Source of the DNA: GCA-002700125 sp964434385
GTDB lineage: Bacteria; Chloroflexota; Dehalococcoidia; Lucifugimonadales; Lucifugimonadaceae
Assembly (NCBI GenBank): GCA_964434385.1
Contig: CAYSUW010000007.1
Span: 1 to 64,000, forward strand
Length of the DNA stretch: 64,000 nucleotides
Reading direction: 5' to 3'
Position 1 is the stretch's first letter; the number at the start of each line of letters is the position of its first letter. This document shows positions 1 through 7,734 of the stretch, piece after piece. The translations under genes were made by a program, and so were the position numbers. The notes beneath the pieces are model-generated. The model worked only from the letters and a program-made list of their open reading frames with translations. It was not told the DNA's origin and searched no databases.

Positions 1-50
1 GCGACCCCCTGCGTGCAAGGCAGGTGCTCTCCCAACTGAGCTACAGCCCC
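1..50 (-). tRNA. tRNA-Ala (anticodon TGC), 3' part cut off by window edge
   Basis: On the minus strand the sequence begins GGGGCTGTAGCTC at position 50 and runs through a D-arm to a 5-bp anticodon stem (CCTGC/GCAGG) with loop CTTGCAC, giving anticodon TGC. The variable region, T-arm and 3' acceptor lie beyond position 1. The accessory genes at 240-1524 lie upstream of its 5' end. Confidence 0.93.
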
Positions 51-166
51 ATCTGAGAGTATTTTAAACTGAAATTATCAATTTTCATAGACTATTATTA
101 CTTGTTATTTCTACAAAACTGAGACCTTTTGGGAGACCTTAGATCTAAAAACTATACATTTTTAAT

Positions 167-236
167 AATCTTTGGTTGGTCGCCGATAGGCATTGGGGGA
201 CTATAGTAAATATATATGTGGGTGTGTAAGTGCTGA
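167..236. repeat. Dispersed repeat copy 1, directly after the stop of the gene at 240-656
   Basis: A 70-bp sequence nearly the same as 686-754. The first 32 bases are identical; after that I count one indel and about five substitutions by eye. It ends 3 bases from the stop codon of the minus-strand gene at 240-656. The core holds a small GCC-GATA-GGC hairpin but no long inverted repeat. No coding potential is evident. The remaining bases 51-166 hold no feature I can support. Confidence 0.85.
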
Positions 237-239
237 AAA

Positions 240-656
240 TTATTTTTTATAAAAATCTCTGACGTAATTTACACCTGTGGTTTTGAAGTAATTGTAAGGC
301 ACTTCTAGATCTTCTACCTTTTCAATAACTTTCTTTGAAACATTTCCGTAAATTTCTATAGACAATTCATCAATTAGATCCACTTGTTTTTTTGAAAGTT
401 CTTTTCCAAATGGATTATTTAAATGAAAGACAAATGAAGAGCTATCTTTAAGAATTTCTGTCCAAGTAAATGAACAAGAATCTTTAGGGTCACAATTCAA
501 ATCATGAAATAGCATTCCGGGTTCAGTCTCATTAATAAGATCGTCTATTTCCTTTCCAAGCTTTATATATTCTTTTTGCTTGCCATCTTTTACTTTTACA
601 CGAGCAATAATCAGAAAAGGAATTTCTTGGCTTAACTTAATATTTGAAACACTCAT
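240..656 (-). CDS. Putative antibiotic biosynthesis monooxygenase (ABM)-like domain protein
   Basis: 138 residues. The strand-helix-strand pattern starting FLIIARVKVKDGKQKEY, followed by a segment ending FTWTEILKD and a region of short helices, looks like the dimeric alpha/beta-barrel ABM/YgiN fold. Such small proteins bind or oxidise quinones, heme or polyketides, or have no known activity. The second half of the protein (from about residue 95) is not typical. It is the last of three short minus-strand genes next to tRNA-Ala, and its stop codon is followed 3 bases later by a 70-bp repeat also found after the neighbouring gene. Fold assignment is from pattern only; function is unknown. Confidence 0.55.
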   Translation of the reverse strand: MSVSNIKLSQEIPFLIIARVKVKDGKQKEYIKLGKEIDDLINETEPGMLFHDLNCDPKDSCSFTWTEILKDSSSFVFHLNNPFGKELSKKQVDLIDELSIEIYGNVSKKVIEKVEDLEVPYNYFKTTGVNYVRDFYKK

Positions 657-685
657 TTGTTTTCCCTTCTTTTAAACTTAAAATT

Positions 686-754
686 AATCTTTGGTTGGTC
701 GCCGATAGGCATTGGGGACTATTGTAAATATATATGTGGTAGTGCGAGTGCTGA
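686..754. repeat. Dispersed repeat copy 2, directly after the stop of the gene at 758-991
   Basis: A 69-bp second copy of the element at 167-236, in the same orientation. It again ends exactly 3 bases from the stop codon of its upstream minus-strand gene (758-991). It fills most of the spacer between that gene and the start of the gene at 240-656, so it could also carry the leader of the latter. Confidence 0.85.
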
Positions 755-757
755 GAT

Positions 758-991
758 TTAATCATATTTTTGGAGATTCCCACCTCTATTACAGGAACCT
801 ACATAAGAAGGATTTTCTTTACAAAATTTTTCAAGTAGCTTTACACGTTCTTCTGCAGACACTAGACCATTCACTTCATTCCAAACCATAATCTCTAAAC
901 TAATAAATATAACTAAGACTATATTAAGAGTTATTAAAAGATATTTTCTCTTGTTACCTAAATAGATATTTAAAGCATTAACTGTATTCAT
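758..991 (-). CDS. Small single-pass membrane protein, unknown function
   Basis: 77 residues. One hydrophobic segment at about residues 17-36 (LLITLNIVLVIFISLEIMVW) follows a short basic N-terminus. After it comes a 40-residue soluble tail with two cysteines in the last third (FCKENPSYVGSC). I do not recognise a family. It is the middle gene of the repeat-flanked array, between the lipoprotein gene at 1024-1524 and repeat copy 2. A real but poorly conserved accessory gene seems likely; a spurious ORF cannot be excluded. Confidence 0.5.
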   Translation of the reverse strand: MNTVNALNIYLGNKRKYLLITLNIVLVIFISLEIMVWNEVNGLVSAEERVKLLEKFCKENPSYVGSCNRGGNLQKYD

Positions 992-1008
992 ATCTATATC
1001 TTACCTTA

Positions 1009-1032
1009 TGCAAGTGTTGAAAATTATTTTTT
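1009..1032. repeat. Partial third copy of the array flank (end portion only)
   Basis: The word TGCAAGTGTTGAAAATTATT is nearly the same as the end of repeat copy 1 (225-248). It sits at the same place relative to a stop codon: the TTGA motif ends 3 bases before the stop triplet of the gene at 1024-1524. The 32-base identical core of copies 1 and 2 is absent here. Confidence 0.5.
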
Positions 1033-1524
1033 TGATTTTGAATTTGACGTAAGATCTCGGCAATAGCTCAGAACGTCTTGACATAAAATGACTGTATTAC
1101 CAGATACAAGATATGATTTATATGACACTCTGTTGTTTTTCGAAGTAATAATTCCACCTTTAGAATTTGAATTTACTGCTCTTCCAACTGCATTTTCGGC
1201 AGATTGGACACCTGAAGATAATGCTAATTCATGAGTTGGATAGAATCTAATTTCTATATCTTTTCTATTAAAAAACCCATACCAAATTTCAGTTGCATCC
1301 GGGGTAATTGGTTCTCCGTTTTTATCTACTGCATCAATTGGAAAAGATTTTGATTTCTTCCATCCTAAATTTATAAAATCTTCTAAAATAAACTCAGCGT
1401 CAGGTTTTTCTGTAAAGCTATATGTAAAAGGATCTATTTCAGGTTCTTGTATTTTTTCTAGATCATTTGTTGAACAAGCAGATAGGATTAAAATGACTAT
1501 TGCTGTAAATAAAATCTTCTTCAT
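1024..1524 (-). CDS. Putative lipoprotein, paralogue of 53599-54192
   Basis: 166 residues. A lipoprotein signal peptide ends in a lipobox LILSAC with Cys17, so the mature protein should be membrane-anchored on the outside. The central part (GWKKSKSF, then AVDKNGEPITPDATEIWYGF, then RKDIEIRFY, then a segment like HELALSSG) aligns without difficulty to the lipoprotein at 53599-54192, which carries the same blocks. Two cysteines near the C-terminus (LCQDVLSYC) also match a pair in the paralogue (LCELSVETC). I recognise no named domain. It is the first gene of the three-gene array next to tRNA-Ala. Confidence 0.75.
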   Translation of the reverse strand: MKKILFTAIVILILSACSTNDLEKIQEPEIDPFTYSFTEKPDAEFILEDFINLGWKKSKSFPIDAVDKNGEPITPDATEIWYGFFNRKDIEIRFYPTHELALSSGVQSAENAVGRAVNSNSKGGIITSKNNRVSYKSYLVSGNTVILCQDVLSYCRDLTSNSKSKK

Positions 1525-1673
1525 AATACTTACATTTTATCTAATACAGATATTTATGTGGAGAGTAGGGGATTAGAATCATAAAAACCCTTAAATCTGT
1601 GAAGTAACATGTGTAGTAATATCAGAATGCACAAGATTGATATCTATTGCACAACATTGAGCAAGGCATTGAT

Positions 1674-2432
1674 TTAATTATCCAAAATTGTATGCCATGA
1701 TATTGGTTTACCATCATCATTCCAAAAATTTGTGTTAAATTCTATTTCTTCTCGATGATGATTAAGACTATGTAATATCCATGTTTTCATTTTTATAAAT
1801 TTTTGATCATTGAATGGAGACATAATTAAAGTAGGAAAAAATAGAATGTTATTTGATATATCTTTTTTAATTTTATTTTCCCAAGGTTGTAGAGAAATAA
1901 TTTTGTCTAAATCATAAGTTTCATTGATTTTAATTTCTATATTTCCTGTTTTTAGAAAATGATATTCTTCTCTTAGAGAATATTCTTTTGAAAGTATTAG
2001 GGAAGGGATAGGATCCAGTGTTTTAGTGAAGGGAGCTAATTTATCTACCCATTTTGATTCGTGGTTCCAAAGATTTCTACCAAATAAAATAGAAGAAATA
2101 TAATTAGCCCTTAAAACAGCATTTGGATTTTGAATGTTGTAATCTTCCTCTAAGTTTTCATTCCAAATAAAGAATTGTGATTTTTCGTAATAGCTATAAC
2201 TAAATTGATTTTTAATTTCTTTTACTATTCTTTGTACTGTTCTGACGTTAATTTCTTTATGATTAGATGAAATTAAATTTCTTATTAGATTGATTTCACT
2301 TAAAAAAAACATATGAGAAATAAAATCGTTATGGATTTTTGTTGCTGAAGTATTAAAATTATTTATTAACATTGCTTGAGCAACAAATTGTATGGAATCT
2401 TTAAAAGGGTTGTATCTTTTATCTCTAATCAT
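1674..2432 (-). CDS. Protein of unknown function, 252 residues
   Basis: No signal peptide or membrane segment and no motif I recognise. The protein is rich in Asn, Ile and Lys with aromatic clusters (for example FFIWNENLEEDYN and SLQPWENKIKK) and looks like a mostly helical soluble protein. It is divergent from the PD-(D/E)XK nuclease gene at 2528, sharing a 95-bp AT-rich spacer, so the two could be co-regulated. The 149 bp between it and the lipoprotein gene at 1524 hold no recognisable feature. Its place between an accessory array and nuclease genes makes a defence or mobile role possible, but that is speculation. Confidence 0.6.
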   Translation of the reverse strand: MIRDKRYNPFKDSIQFVAQAMLINNFNTSATKIHNDFISHMFFLSEINLIRNLISSNHKEINVRTVQRIVKEIKNQFSYSYYEKSQFFIWNENLEEDYNIQNPNAVLRANYISSILFGRNLWNHESKWVDKLAPFTKTLDPIPSLILSKEYSLREEYHFLKTGNIEIKINETYDLDKIISLQPWENKIKKDISNNILFFPTLIMSPFNDQKFIKMKTWILHSLNHHREEIEFNTNFWNDDGKPISWHTILDN

Positions 2433-2527
2433 GGCGTATAATTAATAATATATGTCATAATATAATAAAATTTTAATTTATTAAATATAAAATATGTCGT
2501 TATTAGATAATAATATGTCGGATAAAT

Positions 2528-3277
2528 ATGATTAGGACTCGAAATCTTTATAAACCAGGTGAAAATAAACGTTTGTATCCTCTCAGTCGTAGTAAAATAG
2601 ATGATTTTTTAAAATGTAAAAAATGTTTTTATTTAGACAGAAGATTAGGAGTGTCTAAGCCTTCAACTATTCCATTTAATTTGAATAATGCTGTGGATAA
2701 ATTATTAAAAAAAGAATTTGATTATTTTCGCGAAAAAAAAGAATCTCATCCTTTAATGTTGGAATATGGTATTAATGCAATTCCTATGCAACATCCTTCT
2801 TTAGAAACTTGGAGACAAAATTTTAAAGGAGTTCGTACACCTGTTTTTGGAACTGATTTTGAAATCACTGGAGCCATAGATGATTTATGGATCAATATTG
2901 ATAATCAAGTATTTGTTGTTGATTACAAAGCAACTTCAAAATCCAAAGATGGTCGCTTAGCTGAAGTTAACGTTTATAATATGTGGCCAGGATACAAAAC
3001 ACAGGCTGAAATTTATCAATGGATTCTTCGTCATAATGATTTAAATGTTTCTGATATATCCTATTTTGTGTATTGTAATGCATTACAAGATGAAGATAAT
3101 TTTCATTCTAAATTAGATTTTAAAGTTAAGATTATACCTTATGAAGGAGATGATTCTTGGGTTCAAAAAACTGTTTTAGAAATTTTTTCTGTTTTAAATT
3201 CTGATTTAATTCCAGAGGCTAATCCAAAATGTGAATTATGTGGATATGTAAGCACTGTAGATTTAATATCTAGTTAG
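2528..3277 (+). CDS. PD-(D/E)XK nuclease family protein, Cas4/AddB-like
   Basis: 249 residues. The nuclease core is visible: an acidic residue in GAIDDLW (Asp118/119), then VVDYKAT (Asp132, Lys134), then a Gln/Tyr motif GYKTQAEIYQW, which fits RecB/Cas4-type exonuclease folds. Two cysteine pairs, Cys30/Cys33 (KCKKC) near the N-terminus and Cys235/Cys238 (CELC) near the C-terminus, could hold an Fe-S cluster or zinc as in Cas4 and AddB, though those usually have a one-plus-three spacing. There is no CRISPR array or cas gene in the window. It is convergent with rmuC, overlapping it by 8 bp at the 3' ends. Confidence 0.8.
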   Translation: MIRTRNLYKPGENKRLYPLSRSKIDDFLKCKKCFYLDRRLGVSKPSTIPFNLNNAVDKLLKKEFDYFREKKESHPLMLEYGINAIPMQHPSLETWRQNFKGVRTPVFGTDFEITGAIDDLWINIDNQVFVVDYKATSKSKDGRLAEVNVYNMWPGYKTQAEIYQWILRHNDLNVSDISYFVYCNALQDEDNFHSKLDFKVKIIPYEGDDSWVQKTVLEIFSVLNSDLIPEANPKCELCGYVSTVDLISS

Positions 3278-4253
3278 TTTTTTCCAGTAATTCTTTAATT
3301 TTCTTAACACTATTTCCTAGCATTTTTGTTCTAGTTTCTTTCATCTTATTTATAGATGTAGTAAGTGAAGATAATTTTTTCTCTATATCTTCAAATCCCT
3401 CAGAATATTTTTGATATTGATAACTAATATCTTTAAATCTTTTCATTATTTCTTCTTGTTGTTCGTGTAGATTAAAAATTAATTCTGAATGTTTAATAAA
3501 GGTAATTAGAGCATAAAAATTTGCAGGTGATACTAAGACTACTTTGTTTCTAATGGCATAATTTACTATATCTTTATCCAAATTTATGATTGCATCTAAA
3601 ATTCTTGGAATAGGTATAAACATTGCTGCTAAATCTACAGTATTTTCTGAAGTATTAATGTATTTACTGACTGTAGTTATATGTTTTCTAACAGCACTAA
3701 TGAATTTATTTTTTTCTTCTTCCACAACATCCCCATCATGGTGCCATATTTTTTCAAAATTTGAAAAAGGGAATTTAGAATCCATATTAAATATTTTTTC
3801 TTCACCTAGTAGCTTAAAAGTGAAATCAGGAATTAGATTTTTATCATTTTCATCTGTCCAAGCTAAAGCTTTTTGTTTTTCCCATGAAAAACCTTCCATC
3901 ATTCCTGTTTCCAATAACATATCAACAGCTATTTGTTCTCCATAACCTCCTCTTTGTTGATTATTTTTCATTAATCCTGTGAAATCTGAATAACTTTTTT
4001 GTAAGCTTTGTAGAGTTGTATTGTTGTACCCCATAGCATTATCGAAAGTTGTAGAAAATTGTGTTAATTTAGTATTGATTCCATCTAATTCTTCTTTAAT
4101 ATTTCTTTGTCTTTCTTCAAGTAGAATGTTTTCTGGATTATCACTGGTATCTTTCTTATGATTTAATAAGTAAAAAATCATATATCCCGTAACAATTCCA
4201 GATATAGGAATAACAATAATGGCTATGATGATCAATATTGTGATTTGATCCAT
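3270..4253 (-). CDS. rmuC: DNA recombination protein RmuC homologue
   Basis: 327 residues. An N-terminal membrane anchor (residues about 4-29) is followed by a coiled-coil stretch and then the RmuC core: GGYGEQIAVDMLLETGM, LIPDFTF, and the nuclease-like NMDSKFPF, ending with VVLVSPANFYALI and a second coiled coil. RmuC limits inversions and recombination between short repeats in E. coli and carries a restriction-endonuclease-like fold. This copy is shorter than the E. coli protein. It lies 6 bp after the propeller gene at 4260-5192 on the same strand, so the two are probably co-transcribed. Confidence 0.88.
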   Translation of the reverse strand: MDQITILIIIAIIVIPISGIVTGYMIFYLLNHKKDTSDNPENILLEERQRNIKEELDGINTKLTQFSTTFDNAMGYNNTTLQSLQKSYSDFTGLMKNNQQRGGYGEQIAVDMLLETGMMEGFSWEKQKALAWTDENDKNLIPDFTFKLLGEEKIFNMDSKFPFSNFEKIWHHDGDVVEEEKNKFISAVRKHITTVSKYINTSENTVDLAAMFIPIPRILDAIINLDKDIVNYAIRNKVVLVSPANFYALITFIKHSELIFNLHEQQEEIMKRFKDISYQYQKYSEGFEDIEKKLSSLTTSINKMKETRTKMLGNSVKKIKELLEKTN

Positions 4254-4259
4254 ATTATT

Positions 4260-5192
4260 TTATTTTTTGACCCATTTTCTTATGCTAGGAATTTCTCCTT
4301 TTGGAGGATTTTCTTTTCTAGAATACCAATAGGTCCATGCAACTTCTGCTACATAAACAGAATTATCTGAATCTATTGCAATTCCATGTGGAGCAACGAA
4401 TTGATGAGGCTCTGATCCTGGGAGTTCATCTCCAAATCTTGTAATTTTTTCTCCTTCATTTGAAAGTACTAAAACACAATTCCCCAAATTTTTCACACCT
4501 TCTTGTACCGGAGGAGGACCCATTTCTCCTACATATATATTATTATCAGGTCCTATCCCTACAGACATAGGGTGGTGAACATGCCATTGATCTAAATATT
4601 CTCCTTCTAAAGAGAATATTTGTAATCTAAAATTTTCCCTGTCTGCCACTACTATTTTTTCATTATTTATCAAAGTAATGTTATGTGGAAGACTAAATTT
4701 TCCATTATCACTTCCAGGATCCCCCCAAGAAAGTATGTGTTTGCCATTATTATCAAATTTATGAACTCTCGAATTTCCATATCCATCTGAGATGAAAATA
4801 TCTCCAGTTTTTGAGTTTACTACTGCATCAGTAGGTCTGTTAAACATTCCTCCACTTTGCCATGGAGCAGGTTTATTTATTTCCCCAAGTCGAAAAATTA
4901 ATTTTCCTTCTTTAGTTCTTTTATCTACAAAATGCCCATCATCATCAACAAGGTATAAGTTGTCTTCAAAATCTATATAAATTCCATGAGGTCTAACAAA
5001 TTCTCCTTTGCCCCATTTGCCTTGAAAGTTACCATTCTTATCAAAAATTATTATTGGATCTGGCCCTCTATTGAATACATAAACATTATCTTGTGAATCA
5101 ACTGCAACAGAAGTCGCATCGTTTGCAAAAGAAATACCGTGAGGCATTTGAGACCAGTATGGAACAGGTTCGAAATTTGGCTTGTTAACCAT
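4260..5192 (-). CDS. NHL-repeat beta-propeller protein, peptidyl-alpha-hydroxyglycine amidating lyase-like
   Basis: 310 residues with at least five NHL-type repeats, seen as VAVDSQDNVYVFNRG, GIYIDFEDNLYLVDDDG, AVVNSKTGDIFISDGYGN, NITLINNEKIVVADREN, VGIGPDNNIYVGEMG and IAIDSDNSVYVAEVA. The order RPHGIYID, SDGYGNSRVHKF and HQFVAPHGIAID matches bacterial proteins annotated as peptidyl-alpha-hydroxyglycine alpha-amidating lyase family. That enzyme name comes from eukaryotic peptide hormone processing, and the bacterial substrate is unknown. No signal peptide is evident, so the protein may be cytoplasmic. It is upstream of rmuC with a 6-bp gap. Confidence 0.75.
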   Translation of the reverse strand: MVNKPNFEPVPYWSQMPHGISFANDATSVAVDSQDNVYVFNRGPDPIIIFDKNGNFQGKWGKGEFVRPHGIYIDFEDNLYLVDDDGHFVDKRTKEGKLIFRLGEINKPAPWQSGGMFNRPTDAVVNSKTGDIFISDGYGNSRVHKFDNNGKHILSWGDPGSDNGKFSLPHNITLINNEKIVVADRENFRLQIFSLEGEYLDQWHVHHPMSVGIGPDNNIYVGEMGPPPVQEGVKNLGNCVLVLSNEGEKITRFGDELPGSEPHQFVAPHGIAIDSDNSVYVAEVAWTYWYSRKENPPKGEIPSIRKWVKK

Positions 5193-5307
5193 TGTTGTTA
5201 CTCCCTTAAATTTAATTTTTTGGACAAAAATATTTTATATTGATACTTTATCATTTGCAGTCTTTAGTGTTAACTTTTGTAATATATAATAAAAATATTT
5301 ATTAAAC

Positions 5308-6045
5308 ATGGAATTTATAATCAATAAAAAATTTAATAAGTTTATTTATTTTGTCTTTTTAGTATTAATCTGTTTAGTTATTTTTCTAGTTCAACAATTC
5401 AGGATTAATAACATTTCTAAAGAAGTAGAAGAAATGAAAATTCAGAATACCAATCAAAAAATGTTTATTCTGGAGATGGAGGACAGATTAGATAGAATAA
5501 ACCATAATTTTGCTAGTGGAGGAGGCAAAATTACTAGGTCTTTCCCTTCATCAAAATCTGATTCAATTGTTCAATTAAATGATTTCTTTTCTTTTGATAG
5601 GCATCATTTTCTATATGAATCTTCCGGAAATGAAGGAGATTTTTTTCTTAATACTGACGTTATCGATAATTTGGAAATTCTAAAAGATTCTTATTATCTT
5701 TTAATAAATGCGAAGTCTATTAGCAATTTTAAAGTTTCTCAATATGACAGTAATGGTTATCGATTATCATTCGATGGCATAGCAATAATAGATTTTAATT
5801 TTAAGACCAAAGTAAATTCTGAAATTTTTGATGATATTAAAATGGATGAAGTAGAACATGCTATGTTCAAAGTAGAATTAATTGATGGAGGTATTGGTGG
5901 ATCCTCATCTGGAGATTCTATTGAAATTACATTAAAACCAAATAGTGTGGATGCTCCTCTTTTGTTTAAAGTTTTTGGTGATAATGAGATTTTTTCAGGA
6001 AAATTAGATATTGCAGAAATTACAATAAATAATCCTAAACGTTAA
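5308..6045 (+). CDS. Membrane-anchored protein of unknown function with N-terminal coiled coil
   Basis: 245 residues. One hydrophobic segment at about residues 13-30 is followed by a predicted coiled coil (NISKEVEEMKIQNTNQKM through residue about 65), a Gly/Ser linker, and a C-terminal part of alternating strands with a glycine-rich turn GGIGGSSSGDS. The layout suggests an anchored, extracytoplasmic beta-domain. I recognise no family. It is only 6 bp upstream of malate synthase and may share its transcript, without any obvious functional link. Confidence 0.6.
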   Translation: MEFIINKKFNKFIYFVFLVLICLVIFLVQQFRINNISKEVEEMKIQNTNQKMFILEMEDRLDRINHNFASGGGKITRSFPSSKSDSIVQLNDFFSFDRHHFLYESSGNEGDFFLNTDVIDNLEILKDSYYLLINAKSISNFKVSQYDSNGYRLSFDGIAIIDFNFKTKVNSEIFDDIKMDEVEHAMFKVELIDGGIGGSSSGDSIEITLKPNSVDAPLLFKVFGDNEIFSGKLDIAEITINNPKR

Positions 6046-6051
6046 TAATTC

Positions 6052-7722
6052 ATGAAACAAATTATTAATGGAAGAGTTAAATATAAAAATGTTGAAGGTC
6101 ATGAAAGGGTTTTTTCAAATCAATTTTTAGAGTATCTACTAAAAGTACATGATAATTTTTCAAATCGAATACAAAAAATCAGGAAGAATCGTGAACTCAT
6201 TTTAAATGATGCAATAAAAAATAAAATACAACCAACAAGTTTAACTAATAATTCAATTGATTATTCTGGATGGATGGTCCCTAATATTCCCAAAGATCTA
6301 ACTACATATGGTATAGAAATATCTGGCCCAGCTTCAAATACTCCAATGTTTATAAATGGATTGAATCCAGATAAAGAAGGTTATAGGGCTGATGGAGACT
6401 TAGATGATGATGAAGATTCTGCTTCTCATACTCTTTCAAACACTCTTAAAGCAACATTAAATCGTGAAGGAGCTGTAAATAGATCATTGGAATATTTTGA
6501 TGAATCTAGAAATCGTCAATATAAAATTGCTGATGGCAAATTACCTTTCTTAATGCACAGAGAAAGAGGCTTAATGTTAGATGAAGTAGATTTTCTTATT
6601 GATGATTGCCCTGTTTCTGCAAGTATTTTAGGGACATGTTTAACTTTGTTTTTTGCTGGCAAGGCTCATGTTGAGAAACGAGAAAAAATTTATTTTTATT
6701 TACCTAAATTAGAGGGTTTTGAAGAAGCTGTTTTTTGGAAAGATTTTTTTGATTTTTCATGTAACCATTTAAATTATTTAGAGAAATCATTTATAAAAGC
6801 AATTATTTTAATTGAATCTCTTCCAGCAGTCTTTCAAATGGAAGAGATGCTTTATGGATTAGGTCAATATGCAGCTGGTTTAAATGCAGCTAGATGGGAT
6901 TTAAAGGCAAGTATGCTTGAGTATGTTTTATCAGATGAAAAATCTATTTGGCCTGACAGATTTGATATTGATATTAAAAAAACTCCTTTCTTGAGTAATA
7001 TTTTTAGACGTTTGGTTGCTATATGTCTCAAACATGGAGCTGTACCAATAGGTGGTATGGCAACTGCTCTCCCTAGTAAAGATCCAGAAGTTAATAAATT
7101 AGCTGCTATTTCTATAATTGAAGATAAAAAATGGGAAGCTCAACAAGGTTTTCTAAGGGCTTGGGTATCTCATATTTATCATATGAAAACTGCGGCTATT
7201 CCTTTTAAAGAAATACATAAATCAGGATTAAAGCCTGATGAGTATCAACAAAATCCTGATAATTTTCCTATATTTTTAGAAGTTCCGAAAGGCTCTTTAA
7301 CTATGGAAGGTACAAGGAGAAATATTCGCTCAATCATTGAATATTTAGAAGGATGGTTAAATGATAAAGGTGCAAAAGGAATTGATAGCTTAGAAGGAAA
7401 ACCGGGAGTTCACCCGGCTTTGATGGAAGATTTAGCAACTGCACGTATTTCTGTTTCACAAGTTTCTCAAAGATTAATTCATGGATCAGTTTGTGAAAAT
7501 ACTGGAGCAATACATGATTTCAAACAGGTAAGAAATATTTTTAATTCTGAGTTTGAAGATATAATGAAACTTCATCCTAATGCTAATGAAGAGTTTTATC
7601 AAAAAGCTAGAAAAATCGGAATTCATTGGATACATTCTTATACTGAGTTTAATTTTGATAGCTTAGGTTCCATATCTAGGGAAAGATTAGAAATGATAGG
7701 AACTTCTAATGATAAATTTTAG
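6052..7722 (+). CDS. aceB: Malate synthase (form A)
   Basis: 556 residues, close to the usual length of form A enzymes (about 530-550). It condenses glyoxylate with acetyl-CoA to malate. Recognisable blocks are GPASNTPMFINGLN, FLMHRERGLMLDE (with the substrate-binding Arg), LIESLPAVFQMEEMLYGL, the acidic DLKASM region, and GGMATALPSKDPEVN. No isocitrate lyase gene is in the window, so the glyoxylate may come from another route or another locus. It is followed after 12 bp by a class III aminotransferase gene and could be co-transcribed with it. Confidence 0.95.
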   Translation: MKQIINGRVKYKNVEGHERVFSNQFLEYLLKVHDNFSNRIQKIRKNRELILNDAIKNKIQPTSLTNNSIDYSGWMVPNIPKDLTTYGIEISGPASNTPMFINGLNPDKEGYRADGDLDDDEDSASHTLSNTLKATLNREGAVNRSLEYFDESRNRQYKIADGKLPFLMHRERGLMLDEVDFLIDDCPVSASILGTCLTLFFAGKAHVEKREKIYFYLPKLEGFEEAVFWKDFFDFSCNHLNYLEKSFIKAIILIESLPAVFQMEEMLYGLGQYAAGLNAARWDLKASMLEYVLSDEKSIWPDRFDIDIKKTPFLSNIFRRLVAICLKHGAVPIGGMATALPSKDPEVNKLAAISIIEDKKWEAQQGFLRAWVSHIYHMKTAAIPFKEIHKSGLKPDEYQQNPDNFPIFLEVPKGSLTMEGTRRNIRSIIEYLEGWLNDKGAKGIDSLEGKPGVHPALMEDLATARISVSQVSQRLIHGSVCENTGAIHDFKQVRNIFNSEFEDIMKLHPNANEEFYQKARKIGIHWIHSYTEFNFDSLGSISRERLEMIGTSNDKF

Positions 7723-7734
7723 CTAAGGTAAATA

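Noticed and set aside
167..754. Integron attC sites as explanation of the repeat-flanked array
   Set aside because: The repeats lack long inverted arms and the RYYYAAC/GTTRRRY core sites; no integrase gene is in the window.
2528..3277. Cas4 of a CRISPR system
   Set aside because: No cas genes or array in the window, and the Cys arrangement is two plus two, not one plus three.
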